From Ramlibacter ginsenosidimutans (GTDB lineage Bacteria > Pseudomonadota > Gammaproteobacteria > Burkholderiales > Burkholderiaceae_C): a DNA stretch of 64,000 nt. Below are positions 26,221 through 35,906 of the stretch, piece by piece. Below the pieces are notes generated by a model. That model had not been told where the DNA came from and ran no database searches. It saw only the letters and a list, made by a program, of their open reading frames with translations. Where the stretch lies: NCBI RefSeq assembly GCF_016654015.1, contig NZ_JAEPWM010000013.1, positions 1-64,000 of the forward strand, written 5' to 3'. Every line of letters starts with the position of its first letter. The first letter of the stretch is position 1. Both the position numbers and the translations under genes were made by a program.

Positions 26221-27390
26221 ATGATCGACTCCAGGAAACGTGCGCTGCTCCAGGCAACGGCCCTCGTGGCTGCGGTCGCGGGCTTGGCTGCCTGCAGCAA
26301 GCAGGAGACTCCCGCGCCGGCCCCCGCACCCGCGCCTGCACCGGCGGCCCAGGCTCCCGCGCCGGCGCCCGCTCCGCAGAAGCTCAAGGTGGCGTGGGCC
26401 TACGTGGGCCCCGTCGGCGACGGCGGCTGGACCTTCGCGCACGACAATGCGCGCAAGAAGGTGGCCGAGGAGTTCGGCGACAAGATCGAGACCTCCTTCG
26501 TCGAGAAGGTGCCCGAGGGCGCCGACGCCGAGCGCGTGTTCCGCGACATGGTGTCGCAGGGCAACAAGCTGATCTTCGGCACCACCTTCGGCTACATGGA
26601 GCCGATGCTCAAGGTCGCGGCCGACAACAAGGACGTGAAGTTCGAGCACGCCACCGGGTACAAGACCGCCGAGAACCTGCGCACCTACGACAGCCGCACC
26701 TACCAGGGCGCCTACATGGCCGGCGTGGTCGCGGGCGGCATGACCAAGACCAACACGCTGGGCGTGGTGGCCTCGGTGCCTATCCCCGAGGTGGTGCGCA
26801 ACATCAACAGCTTCACCCTGGGCGCGCAGTCCGTGAACCCCAAGATCAAGACGAAGGTCGTGTGGGTCGGTGACTGGTTCAATCCGCCAAAGGAAACCGA
26901 AGCGGCGACGGCCCTCATCAACGGCGGCGCCGACGTGCTGATGCAGAACACCGACTCGTCGGCCGTGCTGCAGACCGCCGAGAAGATGGGCAAGCGCGCC
27001 TTCGGCTGGGACAGCGACATGAGCGCCTACGGTCCCAAGGCGCACCTCGGTTCCGCGGTGATCAACTGGGAGCCGTACTACAAGAAGGCCATCAGCGACG
27101 CCCTGAACAACACCTGGCAGACGGGCCAGTCGTGGTGGGGCGTGAAGGAAGGCGCGATCGACTTCGTCTCGCTCGCCTCCGACGTGCCCGATCCGGTGAA
27201 GCAGAAGCTCGAGGCCGCCAAGGCGGGCCTGAAGGACGGCAGCCTGGAGATCTGGAAGGGCCCGATCACCGACAACACCGGCAAGCAGGTGCTGGCGAAG
27301 GACGCGGTCGCCGACGACAAGTTCCTGGGCGGCATCAACTTCTTCGTCAAGGGCGTCGAGGGCAAGGTCCCCGGCAGCGACAAGAAGTAA
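26221..27390 (+). CDS. BMP-family substrate-binding lipoprotein (nucleoside uptake)
   Basis: A 389-residue lipoprotein: the lipobox LAAC places the lipidated Cys at residue 25, followed by an Ala-Pro repeat linker (about residues 31-52) that holds the binding domain away from the membrane. The domain has KVAWAYVGPVGDGGWTFAHD, GTTFGYMEPMLKVA and VPIPEVVRNINSFTLGAQSV, typical of the Bmp/Med family that binds nucleosides or purine-like compounds. GAGGGG lies upstream of the ATG. The operon setting with xdhAB and adenosine deaminase supports a purine ligand. Confidence 0.92.
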   Translation: MIDSRKRALLQATALVAAVAGLAACSKQETPAPAPAPAPAPAAQAPAPAPAPQKLKVAWAYVGPVGDGGWTFAHDNARKKVAEEFGDKIETSFVEKVPEGADAERVFRDMVSQGNKLIFGTTFGYMEPMLKVAADNKDVKFEHATGYKTAENLRTYDSRTYQGAYMAGVVAGGMTKTNTLGVVASVPIPEVVRNINSFTLGAQSVNPKIKTKVVWVGDWFNPPKETEAATALINGGADVLMQNTDSSAVLQTAEKMGKRAFGWDSDMSAYGPKAHLGSAVINWEPYYKKAISDALNNTWQTGQSWWGVKEGAIDFVSLASDVPDPVKQKLEAAKAGLKDGSLEIWKGPITDNTGKQVLAKDAVADDKFLGGINFFVKGVEGKVPGSDKK

Positions 27391-28485
<1,095 letters not shown>

Positions 28486-28493
28486 GAACGCGC

Positions 28494-28521
28494 AGGAAGT
28501 TCCGGTCGCGGGGAACTTCCT
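28494..28521. repeat. perfect 10-base inverted repeat between add and the PBP7-like gene
   Basis: AGGAAGTTCC and GGAACTTCCT flank an eight-base spacer, beginning nine bases after the add stop codon. A third AGGAAGT follows at 28527. There is no T run, so it could be either a transcript-end hairpin or an operator for the downstream gene. Confidence 0.6.
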
Positions 28522-28546
28522 CCTGTAGGAAGTGACTGACTGGGAC

Positions 28547-29617
28547 ATGACGCGAGCAGTCTCCACCCGCGGCCCCCACTGGGCCTTGTCCCTCCTTCTT
28601 CCTCTTTGCATGCTGCTGGGCCTGGACGCCGCCCAGGCCACGCAGCCGCATACCCGGCACGTGACGGCGAAGCGCACCACGACCCATCCCGCGAGCCATC
28701 CGGCGAAAGTCGCGCGAAAGTCTTCGGTGCGCGGGAAGACCGTCTCGAGGCGCCAGGCTGCGCACCGCGGCGAAGCCCTTGCCAGGGCGCACCGGCCTGC
28801 GCACGTGCACCGGGCCGTGGCGCACGTCGACCCCGACGCGCCGCCGCGCATCACCGCCAACGTCGCCTACGTCGTCGACCAGCAGACCGGCGAAGTGCTC
28901 CTGGGCCGCAACGAAGAGGTGGTGCACCCGATCGCGTCGCTCACCAAGCTGATGACGGGCATGATCGTCGCGGAAGCGCAGTTGCCGATGGACGAGAAGA
29001 TCGTCATCGACGACAGCGACGTCGACCGCCTGAAGTTCAGCAGCTCGCGCCTGCGGGTCGGCACCGAACTCACGCGCGGCGAGGCGCTGCACCTGGCGCT
29101 CATGTCCAGCGAGAACCGGGCGGCGCACGCCCTCGCACGCACCTATCCGGGCGGCGAGAGCGCCTTCGTGAGCGCGATGAACGTGAAGGCGCGGCAATTG
29201 GGCATGGAGCACACCACCTACGTGGAGCCGACCGGCCTCTCCAGCGAGAACCAGTCCAGCGCGCACGACCTGGCCCTGCTCACGGCCGCCGCCTACGAGC
29301 ACCCGCTGCTGCGCCGCTACACGACCTCGCCCGGCTACCGCCTCGCGACCGACCACGGCACGACGCAGTACGTCAACACCAACCGGCTCGTGCGCGCCGG
29401 CACCTGGGACATCGGCCTGCAGAAGACCGGCTACATCCGCGAAGCCGGCGACTGCCTGATCCTGCAGGCGAAGCTGGCCGGCCGCAAGCTGATCATGGTG
29501 TTCCTCGACTCCGCGAGTGCGCTCGCGCGCTTCACCGATGCGGAGCACGTTCGCACGTGGCTGCGCGCGCACCCCGATCTCACCGCCGAGGACAAGGGCG
29601 CCGCCGCTCCGAGCTAG
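28547..29617 (+). CDS. pbpG: D-alanyl-D-alanine endopeptidase, PBP7 type
   Basis: A 356-residue periplasmic peptidoglycan hydrolase of the low-mass penicillin-binding class. After a signal peptide (about residues 1-31) and a basic linker comes the active site: SLTK with the catalytic Ser, SEN in MSSENRAAHALARTYPGG, and KTG in LQKTGYIREAGD. EPTGLSSENQSSAHDLALL matches the E. coli PBP7 sub-type. It cleaves D-Ala-mDAP cross-links in the wall. Start ATG 28547 gives a compact signal peptide; GTG at 28532 is also possible. It separates the purine genes from the sugar cluster. Confidence 0.9.
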   Translation: MTRAVSTRGPHWALSLLLPLCMLLGLDAAQATQPHTRHVTAKRTTTHPASHPAKVARKSSVRGKTVSRRQAAHRGEALARAHRPAHVHRAVAHVDPDAPPRITANVAYVVDQQTGEVLLGRNEEVVHPIASLTKLMTGMIVAEAQLPMDEKIVIDDSDVDRLKFSSSRLRVGTELTRGEALHLALMSSENRAAHALARTYPGGESAFVSAMNVKARQLGMEHTTYVEPTGLSSENQSSAHDLALLTAAAYEHPLLRRYTTSPGYRLATDHGTTQYVNTNRLVRAGTWDIGLQKTGYIREAGDCLILQAKLAGRKLIMVFLDSASALARFTDAEHVRTWLRAHPDLTAEDKGAAAPS

Positions 29618-29627
29618 CAGCAGACTC

Positions 29628-30449
29628 CTACGACGAGGCGTCCGCCGTCTCGCGCGCCGCGCTGGTCGGCGTGCTGCCCGGCGCCGCTCCCACCACGGCC
29701 TGCAGCTGCGTGTCCCACTTCCAGGCGGCCGTCTCCGGGCTCGGCGTGCAGACGTAGATCTCGCCCGCCGGACGCCCGACCACCTGCAGGCCGCTGGAGC
29801 GCAGCATCGCTTCGATGCCGGCGTGGTTCGGCACCCACCAGTTGGTGCGGTCGCCGGAGAACTTGTGCTCGATGAAAGCCATCTTGGGCCAGCCCGCGTC
29901 CAGCAGCGGCTCGCGCTCGGTGATCGGGTGGTCCTGCGTGTCGGGATAGACCTCCTCGCCGGGCATGGCCAGCGTCTGGAACACCATCATCCGCTTCGTG
30001 CGCTGCGCCAGGATGTCCAGCGCCAGCAGCGGATAGCGCAGGTGGTAGAACACGCCCATGAACCACACCAGGTCGAACTGCTCGCCGGTGCGCGCGAACT
30101 CGTAGACCTGCATCTCGCGGAACTCGACGCGGTCCTGCAGCCCGAACTGCTTCGCCGCCCACCTCGCCTGCGTGAGATAGAGCGGCTCCATGTCGATGGC
30201 CAGCACGCTGGCGCCACGGCGGGCCAGCTCGAAGCTGTAGAAGCCCGCGTTGCAGCCGACGTCCAGCACGCGCCAGCCGGTCAGGTCCTGCGGGATGGAG
30301 CCGCGGATCTGCTCCCATTTGAAGCGCGGGAAGTCGCCGCCGATGAAGTGGTCTGGCGCGGTCTGCACGCCGCCGGGCAGGTGCAGGTTGTGGAACCAGG
30401 GTCCCAGCGCGTCGATCTCGCGCTGCAATTGCTCTTGCTCGCTTGCCAT
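29628..30449 (-). CDS. SAM-dependent methyltransferase, CmoB-like (Rta_06860-type family)
   Basis: A 273-residue class I methyltransferase. PWFHNLHLPGGVQTAPDH opens the protein, then WRVLDVGCNAGFYSFELARR is the SAM-binding motif I and VLAIDMEPLYLTQAR motif II; FDLVWFMGVFYHLRYPLLAL is motif IV. The whole resembles CmoB, the tRNA-modifying enzyme, but it lacks the usual context and is the last gene of the sugar cluster. From memory, a family named after a Ramlibacter gene covers such proteins beside glycosyltransferases; I cannot check this. A sugar or cyclitol hydroxyl is the likely acceptor. Confidence 0.85.
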   Translation of the reverse strand: MASEQEQLQREIDALGPWFHNLHLPGGVQTAPDHFIGGDFPRFKWEQIRGSIPQDLTGWRVLDVGCNAGFYSFELARRGASVLAIDMEPLYLTQARWAAKQFGLQDRVEFREMQVYEFARTGEQFDLVWFMGVFYHLRYPLLALDILAQRTKRMMVFQTLAMPGEEVYPDTQDHPITEREPLLDAGWPKMAFIEHKFSGDRTNWWVPNHAGIEAMLRSSGLQVVGRPAGEIYVCTPSPETAAWKWDTQLQAVVGAAPGSTPTSAARETADASS

Positions 30450-30466
30450 GCTGCCTTCCCCAACGA

Positions 30467-31540
30467 TCAGGCGGCGACGCCGCTCAGAAGTTCGACTGCG
30501 TACTGCTCCACCTCGGCGGCGCGATGGGCGGCGGTGTGCTCCGCCAGGATCCGCTGGCGCGCCCGCTCGGCGATGCGCAGCCGCTCGTCCTCGCCGGTGC
30601 GGCGCAGGATCTCCAGCACGTCCTCGGTGCGGTCCACCAGCAGGATTTCCTGGTGCGGCACCAGCAGCGACTCCAGGCCGGGCCAGCGGTCGCTGATGAT
30701 GGGCGTGCCGCAGGCCGCGGCCTCGAACAGCCGCACGCTGGGCGACCAGCCCGCGGCGATCATGTCCTTGCGCGTCACGTTCAGCGTGAAGCGCTGGCTG
30801 TTGTAGAAGGCGCGGTGCTGCGCCGGCGGCAGGTGCGGCTGGTGCGTGACATTCGCGGGCCAGCGCCCGGTGTCGGGGTACTGCGGACCAGCGACGATGA
30901 ACTTGCGCCCGGGTTCGTGCCGCGCGGGCTCCAGCAGGAACGCATCCACGCTCGGCTGGCGGTCGTCGCTGTAGGTGCCCATGTAGCCCAGGTCCCATTG
31001 CAGCGGCGCGTGCTCGGGGAAATAGAGCTCCGGGTCCACCGAGCAGTACAGGGCGCGCGCGCGCGGCGAGCCGTACTCGCGCTGCAGCCGCTTGAGCGTC
31101 GGCCCGCCGGTGAAGGACAGGTACAGGTCGTAGCCGGGGATCTGCCGCGGGTGCAGGTACTCGAAGTCGCCGCGCGTCATCTTCGCCAGCGTGACCGGCG
31201 TGTCGATGTCGTAGAAGGCGGTCAGGCCCTCGGCTTCGTCCTGCACCCATTCGCCCACGCGCACGCCGTCCGGCACGTAGGAGCCGACGATCACCAGGTC
31301 GGCCTCGCGCACGGCGTGCACGTGCGTGTCGCGCAGTTCGTCGAAGCTGCCGTACAGCACCGTGGTGCCGTAGGGCGGATCGGGCAGGTCGCGGCTGCTC
31401 GCGTACCAGGGCTGGTCGCGCTCCAGGAAGGTCACCTCGTGTCCGCGCTTCTCCAGTTCGCGCACCAGGCCGCGGTAGGTGGTGGCGTGGCCATTGCCCC
31501 AGGACGAGGTGATGGACAGGCCCAGGATGACGATCTTCAT
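30467..31540 (-). CDS. CgeB-like glycosyltransferase, paralog 1
   Basis: A 357-residue GT-B glycosyltransferase. The N-terminal Rossmann domain begins MKIVILGLSITSSWGNGHAT and the C-terminal domain carries RLFEAAACGTPIISDRWPGL, the donor-binding region of the CgeB/glycosyl-transferase-1-like group. It shares its opening, the acceptor loop and a C-terminal AEHTAAHRAAEV element with the next two genes. Its ATG overlaps the preceding gene's stop by four bases. Donor and acceptor sugars are unknown. Confidence 0.87.
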   Translation of the reverse strand: MKIVILGLSITSSWGNGHATTYRGLVRELEKRGHEVTFLERDQPWYASSRDLPDPPYGTTVLYGSFDELRDTHVHAVREADLVIVGSYVPDGVRVGEWVQDEAEGLTAFYDIDTPVTLAKMTRGDFEYLHPRQIPGYDLYLSFTGGPTLKRLQREYGSPRARALYCSVDPELYFPEHAPLQWDLGYMGTYSDDRQPSVDAFLLEPARHEPGRKFIVAGPQYPDTGRWPANVTHQPHLPPAQHRAFYNSQRFTLNVTRKDMIAAGWSPSVRLFEAAACGTPIISDRWPGLESLLVPHQEILLVDRTEDVLEILRRTGEDERLRIAERARQRILAEHTAAHRAAEVEQYAVELLSGVAA

Positions 31541-32634
31541 GCGGCCTCCGCCAGGGGAGCCTGCGTGGCGCAGCCTTGCAGCACGGCGTCCACCTGGGCC
31601 GCGCGATGCGCATAAGTGTGTTCGGCCAGCACCCGCCGGTACGCGGCCTGGCCGATCTCGCGGGCGCGGCTGGCATCGAGCGTGCGCACGTGCCCGGCCA
31701 CCTCGTCGCCGCTGTGCGCCACCAGCACTTCCTGTCCGGGCGCGAAGAAGGTCTCCAGGCCTTCCCAGGCATCGGTGATCAGGCAGGCAGCGGCGCCCGC
31801 CGCTTCGAACACGCGCGTGGCGGGCGAGAAGCCATAGCGCGCCATGCTCTCGCGGCTGACATTGAGCACCGCCCGCGGCGTGCAGTTGAAGGCGTTGTGG
31901 TCGGCGGTGTAGACGTGGCCCAGGTACTGCACGTTCGCCGGCAGCGGCTTGTCGCCCCAGCCGCTGCCACCGAGCAGCATGCGTTGCTGCGGCAACTGCG
32001 CCGCGGCGCGCAGGAAGAACTCCTCCACGCGGGCTTCGCGGTCCGGCAGGCGATTGCCCAGGAAGGCCAGGTCGCACTGGAAGCGGGGCTCCGGCGGCAC
32101 GGGGTGGTGCGTGCTCGGGTCCAGCGCGTTGTAGATCGGCACGCAGTCGCGCGCGCCGAGCCCGAGGTAGGCCTGGCGCACGGGCTCGCCGCCGCCGTAG
32201 GTGAGCACGATGTCGTAGCGCGGCACCAGCGGCAGGAAGGGATCGGCCGCGTTGGCGTGCACGCGGTCGAGCGTCGCGGGCGCATCGACGTCCCAGAAGG
32301 CGACCAGCGTGCCGGGGGCCTGCAGGTCCAGCACCGCGCGTTCCAGCAGTTCGTCGTGCACCCCGACGCCGCTGGCCTTGACGACCAGGTCGGCGCCGCG
32401 CGCCTGTTCCACGGTCGCGAGCACGTCCGCTTCCGACGCCGCGGAATAGACGACCACCTTGGCCCAGGGCGGGTCGGCCATGTCCCGGTGCTTCTGCCGG
32501 TCGTAGGCGTCGGGTTCGTAGAAGGTGACCTGGTGCCCGCGCTCGTGCAGGGCCCGGACGATGCCGCGGTAATAGGTGGCGGCGCCGTTCCAGTACGCCG
32601 ACACCAGGCTGGACGCGAAGAACGCGATCTTCAT
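31537..32634 (-). CDS. CgeB-like glycosyltransferase, paralog 2
   Basis: A 365-residue GT-B enzyme, paralogous to the genes on either side. MKIAFFASSLVSAYWNGAAT opens it, VVKASGVGVHDELLERAVLD follows, and the donor site lies in TRVFEAAGAAACLITDAWEG. The C-terminus repeats the AEHTYAHRAAQV element of paralog 1. Its stop overlaps the next start (ATGA), showing tight coupling in the minus-strand operon. Acts presumably in the cytoplasm on a soluble or lipid-linked acceptor. Confidence 0.87.
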   Translation of the reverse strand: MKIAFFASSLVSAYWNGAATYYRGIVRALHERGHQVTFYEPDAYDRQKHRDMADPPWAKVVVYSAASEADVLATVEQARGADLVVKASGVGVHDELLERAVLDLQAPGTLVAFWDVDAPATLDRVHANAADPFLPLVPRYDIVLTYGGGEPVRQAYLGLGARDCVPIYNALDPSTHHPVPPEPRFQCDLAFLGNRLPDREARVEEFFLRAAAQLPQQRMLLGGSGWGDKPLPANVQYLGHVYTADHNAFNCTPRAVLNVSRESMARYGFSPATRVFEAAGAAACLITDAWEGLETFFAPGQEVLVAHSGDEVAGHVRTLDASRAREIGQAAYRRVLAEHTYAHRAAQVDAVLQGCATQAPLAEAA

Positions 32635-32669
32635 CTTGCTGTTCACTCCCTTGTCTTTGTTCCGCCTCG

Positions 32670-33797
32670 TCACGCCAGGCCGGAGAGCGCTGCCGAGTGC
32701 GCCCGCGGCGGCCCGAGCTCGGCATGGATGGCCAGCAGTTCGTCCACCCGGTGCGCGCACGTGTGGCGCGCGAGGATGGTGCGCAAGCCGTGCTCCGCGA
32801 GCGACCGGGCGAGCGCCGCGTCGTGCAGCACATCGCGCAGGTGCGCGCGCATCTGCTGGCCGTCGCGCGCCACCAGGAAATCGGCGCCCGGCTCGAACAG
32901 GCCTTCGCAGTCGTCCCAGGGCGCGGACACCAGCGGGATGCCGCAGGCCAGCGCCTCGAACACCCGGATGGTGGGGATGCCCGGCAGCGCCTGCACGTAG
33001 GGACGGCGCGGCACGTGCACGGTGACGCAGTAGCGCGCGAACACCTGGGGAGCCTCGTAGTTCGGCAGCCAGCCCGCGTAGGCGATGCCCGCGTCGCGCA
33101 AGGCATCCAGCGCGTGCTGCGGATAGCGCACGCCGTGGATGCGCGCCTGCAGGCCCAGGCTCTTCACGGGATCGAGCAGGAACTCGTGCAGTTCGGCCGT
33201 GCGTTCCTCGTCGCCCCAGTTGCCGATCCAGACCAGGTCGCCGGCCCGCTCGGCGCCCGCGATCGGATGGAACACGCGCGGGTCGGCGGCCTCGTGCCAG
33301 GTCCAGGCGCGCTCGCACCAGCCCTGGCGCTGGTAGAGGTCGCGGATCGCGCTGCCGAAGGCCAGCACGCCGTCGTAGTGGCGCAGGTCGTAGGCGGCCA
33401 TGCTGTCCGGCTGGGTGACGGCGCGGTGGTGCGTGTCGTGGAACAGCAGGCGGTAGTGGCCGTTGGCGTGGCGGTGCTCGCCGATGCGCTTCACGAGCCC
33501 GTGGTCGCTCCATTCGTGCACCAGCACCAGGTCGGCGTCGGCCAGGGCGGCGTCGAGGTCCAGCGTGTCGGGCTGGTAGCGCGTGCTGTGCAGCAGCGGG
33601 TAGGCGCGCGCGAAACCGTCCAGCGGCGCCGTGCCGTGTTCAGCGACCAGGTTGCTCACGCTCCAGGCATCGGCAGGTTCGTACACGCGCACCTCGTGGC
33701 CGCGCGCGATCAGGTCGGTGCAGACGCCGCGCAGGAAGTGTGCGTTGCCGTGGTTCCAGTCCGAGACCAGCGAATGGCAGAACACCGTCACGCGCAT
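32670..33797 (-). CDS. CgeB-like glycosyltransferase, paralog 3
   Basis: A 375-residue GT-B glycosyltransferase. MRVTVFCHSLVSDWNHGNAH parallels the first two paralogs; HEWSDHGLVKRIGEHRH is in the N-terminal domain and TIRVFEALACGIPLVSAPWD marks the donor site. Its C-terminal ARHTCAHRVDEL is the more diverged version of the shared tail motif. Its 5' end overlaps the GT4 gene by ten bases. Function within the cluster is inferred only. Confidence 0.87.
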   Translation of the reverse strand: MRVTVFCHSLVSDWNHGNAHFLRGVCTDLIARGHEVRVYEPADAWSVSNLVAEHGTAPLDGFARAYPLLHSTRYQPDTLDLDAALADADLVLVHEWSDHGLVKRIGEHRHANGHYRLLFHDTHHRAVTQPDSMAAYDLRHYDGVLAFGSAIRDLYQRQGWCERAWTWHEAADPRVFHPIAGAERAGDLVWIGNWGDEERTAELHEFLLDPVKSLGLQARIHGVRYPQHALDALRDAGIAYAGWLPNYEAPQVFARYCVTVHVPRRPYVQALPGIPTIRVFEALACGIPLVSAPWDDCEGLFEPGADFLVARDGQQMRAHLRDVLHDAALARSLAEHGLRTILARHTCAHRVDELLAIHAELGPPRAHSAALSGLA

Positions 33798-34903
33798 GCC
33801 GGTTCCTCCGTCGTGGCGAATTGCGGCGCCACTTCCGCATAGCAGGCGAGGTAGGCGTCGCACATGGCACGGGCCGTGTAGCGCTGCGCGCGTGCCTGGG
33901 CTGCCGCGGCGAGGCGCGCGCGTTCGGCCGGGTCGGCGATCAGGTCGCGCAGCGCCGCGTGCAAGGCGCAGGGATCGTCCGGCGACACGTAGCGCGCCGC
34001 GGCGCCCCAAACTTCTCGCAGGCTGGCGATGTCGCCCAGCACCAGGGCGCAGCCGCTCAGCGCTGCCTCGAGCACCGAGAGCCCGAAGGGTTCGTAGCGC
34101 GCGGGCAGGGCGTAGATCGCGGCTTCGGCGAGCTCGCGTGCCAACGCCATGCGCGGCAACTCGCCGAGGAAGCGCACTGCCTGCGGCTGCACGACGCCGC
34201 CGTCGGGATGCGCAGCCGAGCCCGCCACGCAGACGGGCCAGGGCAGGCCCGGCGCGGCCTGCTCCAGCGCCTGCAGGTTCTTGGCCGCGTCCCAGAAGCG
34301 GCCCGCGGCGAGGATGCGCTCCTGCTTGGGCGCGGGTGCGAACTGGCCGGGCACGCAACCGTTGGCCAGCACGCGGTCCGGGCCCTGCCAGCTGTATTCC
34401 AGGCGCAGCGCGTCGAGCATTGCGCGCGTCGGCGCGGCGACGGCGGCCGCGCCGGCCAGGCCCTGGCGCACGCGCTCGCGATAGACGTTCCAGCTCGCGG
34501 GCGCCGGCTCGCCATGCACCGCGCGCCACCACGAGGCGACGCACGAGTGCGCCACGACCAGCTTGGGTGCGCGCAAGGGCAGGGCGCCGAAGGCGTACTG
34601 GTTCAGGTGCACGAGGTCGGGGCGCAGGTCGCGCTCCAGCGCCAGCAGCCATTCGCCGGCGGCGGCTACGTCGTCCCAGGGCTCCTGCATCCACTCCAGC
34701 CGGAAGCTGCTTTCGAAGACCGTCACCGCGCGGCAGTCCGCGAGTGCGGCGCGCTGGTGCGGCGCCAGTGGCGCGCCCATCGTGGCGATCGCCACGCGCA
34801 CGCCGCGCGCGGCTAGCGCGCGTGCCAGTTCGACCGCATAGGTCCAGACGCCGCCCACGGTGTCCGCCGTCAGCAGGACGCGCGGCGCTCGCTTAGCGGC
34901 CAT
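33788..34903 (-). CDS. glycosyltransferase family 4
   Basis: A 371-residue GT4 enzyme. It begins RVLLTADTVGGVWTYAVELA with the glycine-rich acceptor-domain loop, and the C-terminal domain has ILAAGRFWDAAKNLQALEQA and YALPARYEPFGLSVLEAALS, the EX7E donor motif in which both Glu residues are present. The ATG at 34903 lies within the end of the preceding oxidoreductase gene (11-base overlap); the longer reading to 35017 would run through that gene and is rejected. Retaining transfer from an NDP-sugar is expected; the sugar is unknown. Confidence 0.88.
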   Translation of the reverse strand: MAAKRAPRVLLTADTVGGVWTYAVELARALAARGVRVAIATMGAPLAPHQRAALADCRAVTVFESSFRLEWMQEPWDDVAAAGEWLLALERDLRPDLVHLNQYAFGALPLRAPKLVVAHSCVASWWRAVHGEPAPASWNVYRERVRQGLAGAAAVAAPTRAMLDALRLEYSWQGPDRVLANGCVPGQFAPAPKQERILAAGRFWDAAKNLQALEQAAPGLPWPVCVAGSAAHPDGGVVQPQAVRFLGELPRMALARELAEAAIYALPARYEPFGLSVLEAALSGCALVLGDIASLREVWGAAARYVSPDDPCALHAALRDLIADPAERARLAAAAQARAQRYTARAMCDAYLACYAEVAPQFATTEEPACA

Positions 34904-35906
34904 ACACGCGGTCCAGCACGGTGGCGACCTGCACCAGCGTCTCGATGGACTTGTCGTAGCGCGCGCCGCCGGCGAGGCGTCGCGCCCAATCGACCGCGGC
35001 GCGGCCGCCCCAGGCATCCGGCGGGTCCGCGAGCGGAATGTGCTGCGTGCCCTGGAAGCGTGCGGCGGCGAAGTCGTAGAAGGAGCCGTTGACGTTGGTC
35101 ATCGCAGCGCCGCCGCGCGTGCCGTGGAAGTGCGCCTCGATCGCCGCGTCGCGGCCGAAGGGCAGGTTCCACGAGCAGGCCATGCGCACCACGCAGCCGT
35201 TGGCGAGGTCGAACTGCGCCACTGCATAGTCCTCGACCTGCGCGCTGCCCGCGGGCAGCTGCTGGCCTTGCGCGTACAGCCGGCTGCTGACGTTCGTGAC
35301 CTCGGGGAAGCCCAGCGTCCACAGCGCCAGGTCCACGAGGTGGATGCCCAGGTCGATGGCGCAGCCGCCGCCGGCCAGCGCCGGGTCGCGCGCCCACGAC
35401 TTGTCGGGCCCGTAGGCGTTGTGGAACAGGAGATCCACCGCATAGACGGAGCCGAGTTCGCCTTCGACCACCGCATTGCGGATGCGCCGCATCGCCTCGG
35501 TATGGCGATAGGAGAGGTCGCAACCGAGCAGGCGATCGGCCTGGCGCGCCGCATCGATGATCGCCTGGTTCTCGCCGGCCGTGCGCGCGAGCGGCTTCTG
35601 GCAGAACACCGCCAGCCCGCGCCACAGCGCCGCGAGCGACTGCTGCGCGTGCAGCGCGCTGGGCGTCGCGATCACGACCCCGTCCAGGTCCTGCAGCAGC
35701 AGCTCGTCGAGGCTGGAGAGCGCCACCGCGCCCGGTGCAGCCTGCGCTGCGCGCTCCCGCATCTCCGCCGAAGGATCGGCGATGGCCGCCACCTGGCAGG
35801 CGTTTTCGGCGAGCATCGCCTGCATGCGGTTCAGGCCGATCCAGCCAAGGCCCAGGAAGCCGAGGCGGGGGAGTTCGTTCTTGTTGTTGTTGTTGCTTGG
35901 GCTCAT
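34893..35906 (-). CDS. Gfo/Idh/MocA-family oxidoreductase
   Basis: A 337-residue NAD(P)-dependent sugar or cyclitol oxidoreductase. A Rossmann fold opens with LGFLGLGWIGLNRMQAM; CQKPLARTAGENQAIIDAAR is the conserved EKP-like loop, here with QKP, and GGGCAIDLGIHLVDLALWTL carries the GGxxxDxGxHxxD substrate motif. Members oxidise glucose, inositol, scyllo-inositol or their derivatives. Presence of an inositol-phosphate synthase in the same cluster makes inositol chemistry a reasonable guess, but this is not shown. Poly-Asn near the N-terminus is odd. Confidence 0.88.
   Translation of the reverse strand: MSPSNNNNKNELPRLGFLGLGWIGLNRMQAMLAENACQVAAIADPSAEMRERAAQAAPGAVALSSLDELLLQDLDGVVIATPSALHAQQSLAALWRGLAVFCQKPLARTAGENQAIIDAARQADRLLGCDLSYRHTEAMRRIRNAVVEGELGSVYAVDLLFHNAYGPDKSWARDPALAGGGCAIDLGIHLVDLALWTLGFPEVTNVSSRLYAQGQQLPAGSAQVEDYAVAQFDLANGCVVRMACSWNLPFGRDAAIEAHFHGTRGGAAMTNVNGSFYDFAAARFQGTQHIPLADPPDAWGGRAAVDWARRLAGGARYDKSIETLVQVATVLDRVYGR

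Noticed and set aside
33788..35017. Long form of the GT4 glycosyltransferase starting at 35017
   Set aside because: It would read through the 3' end of the Gfo/Idh gene; ATG 34903 gives the normal family start.
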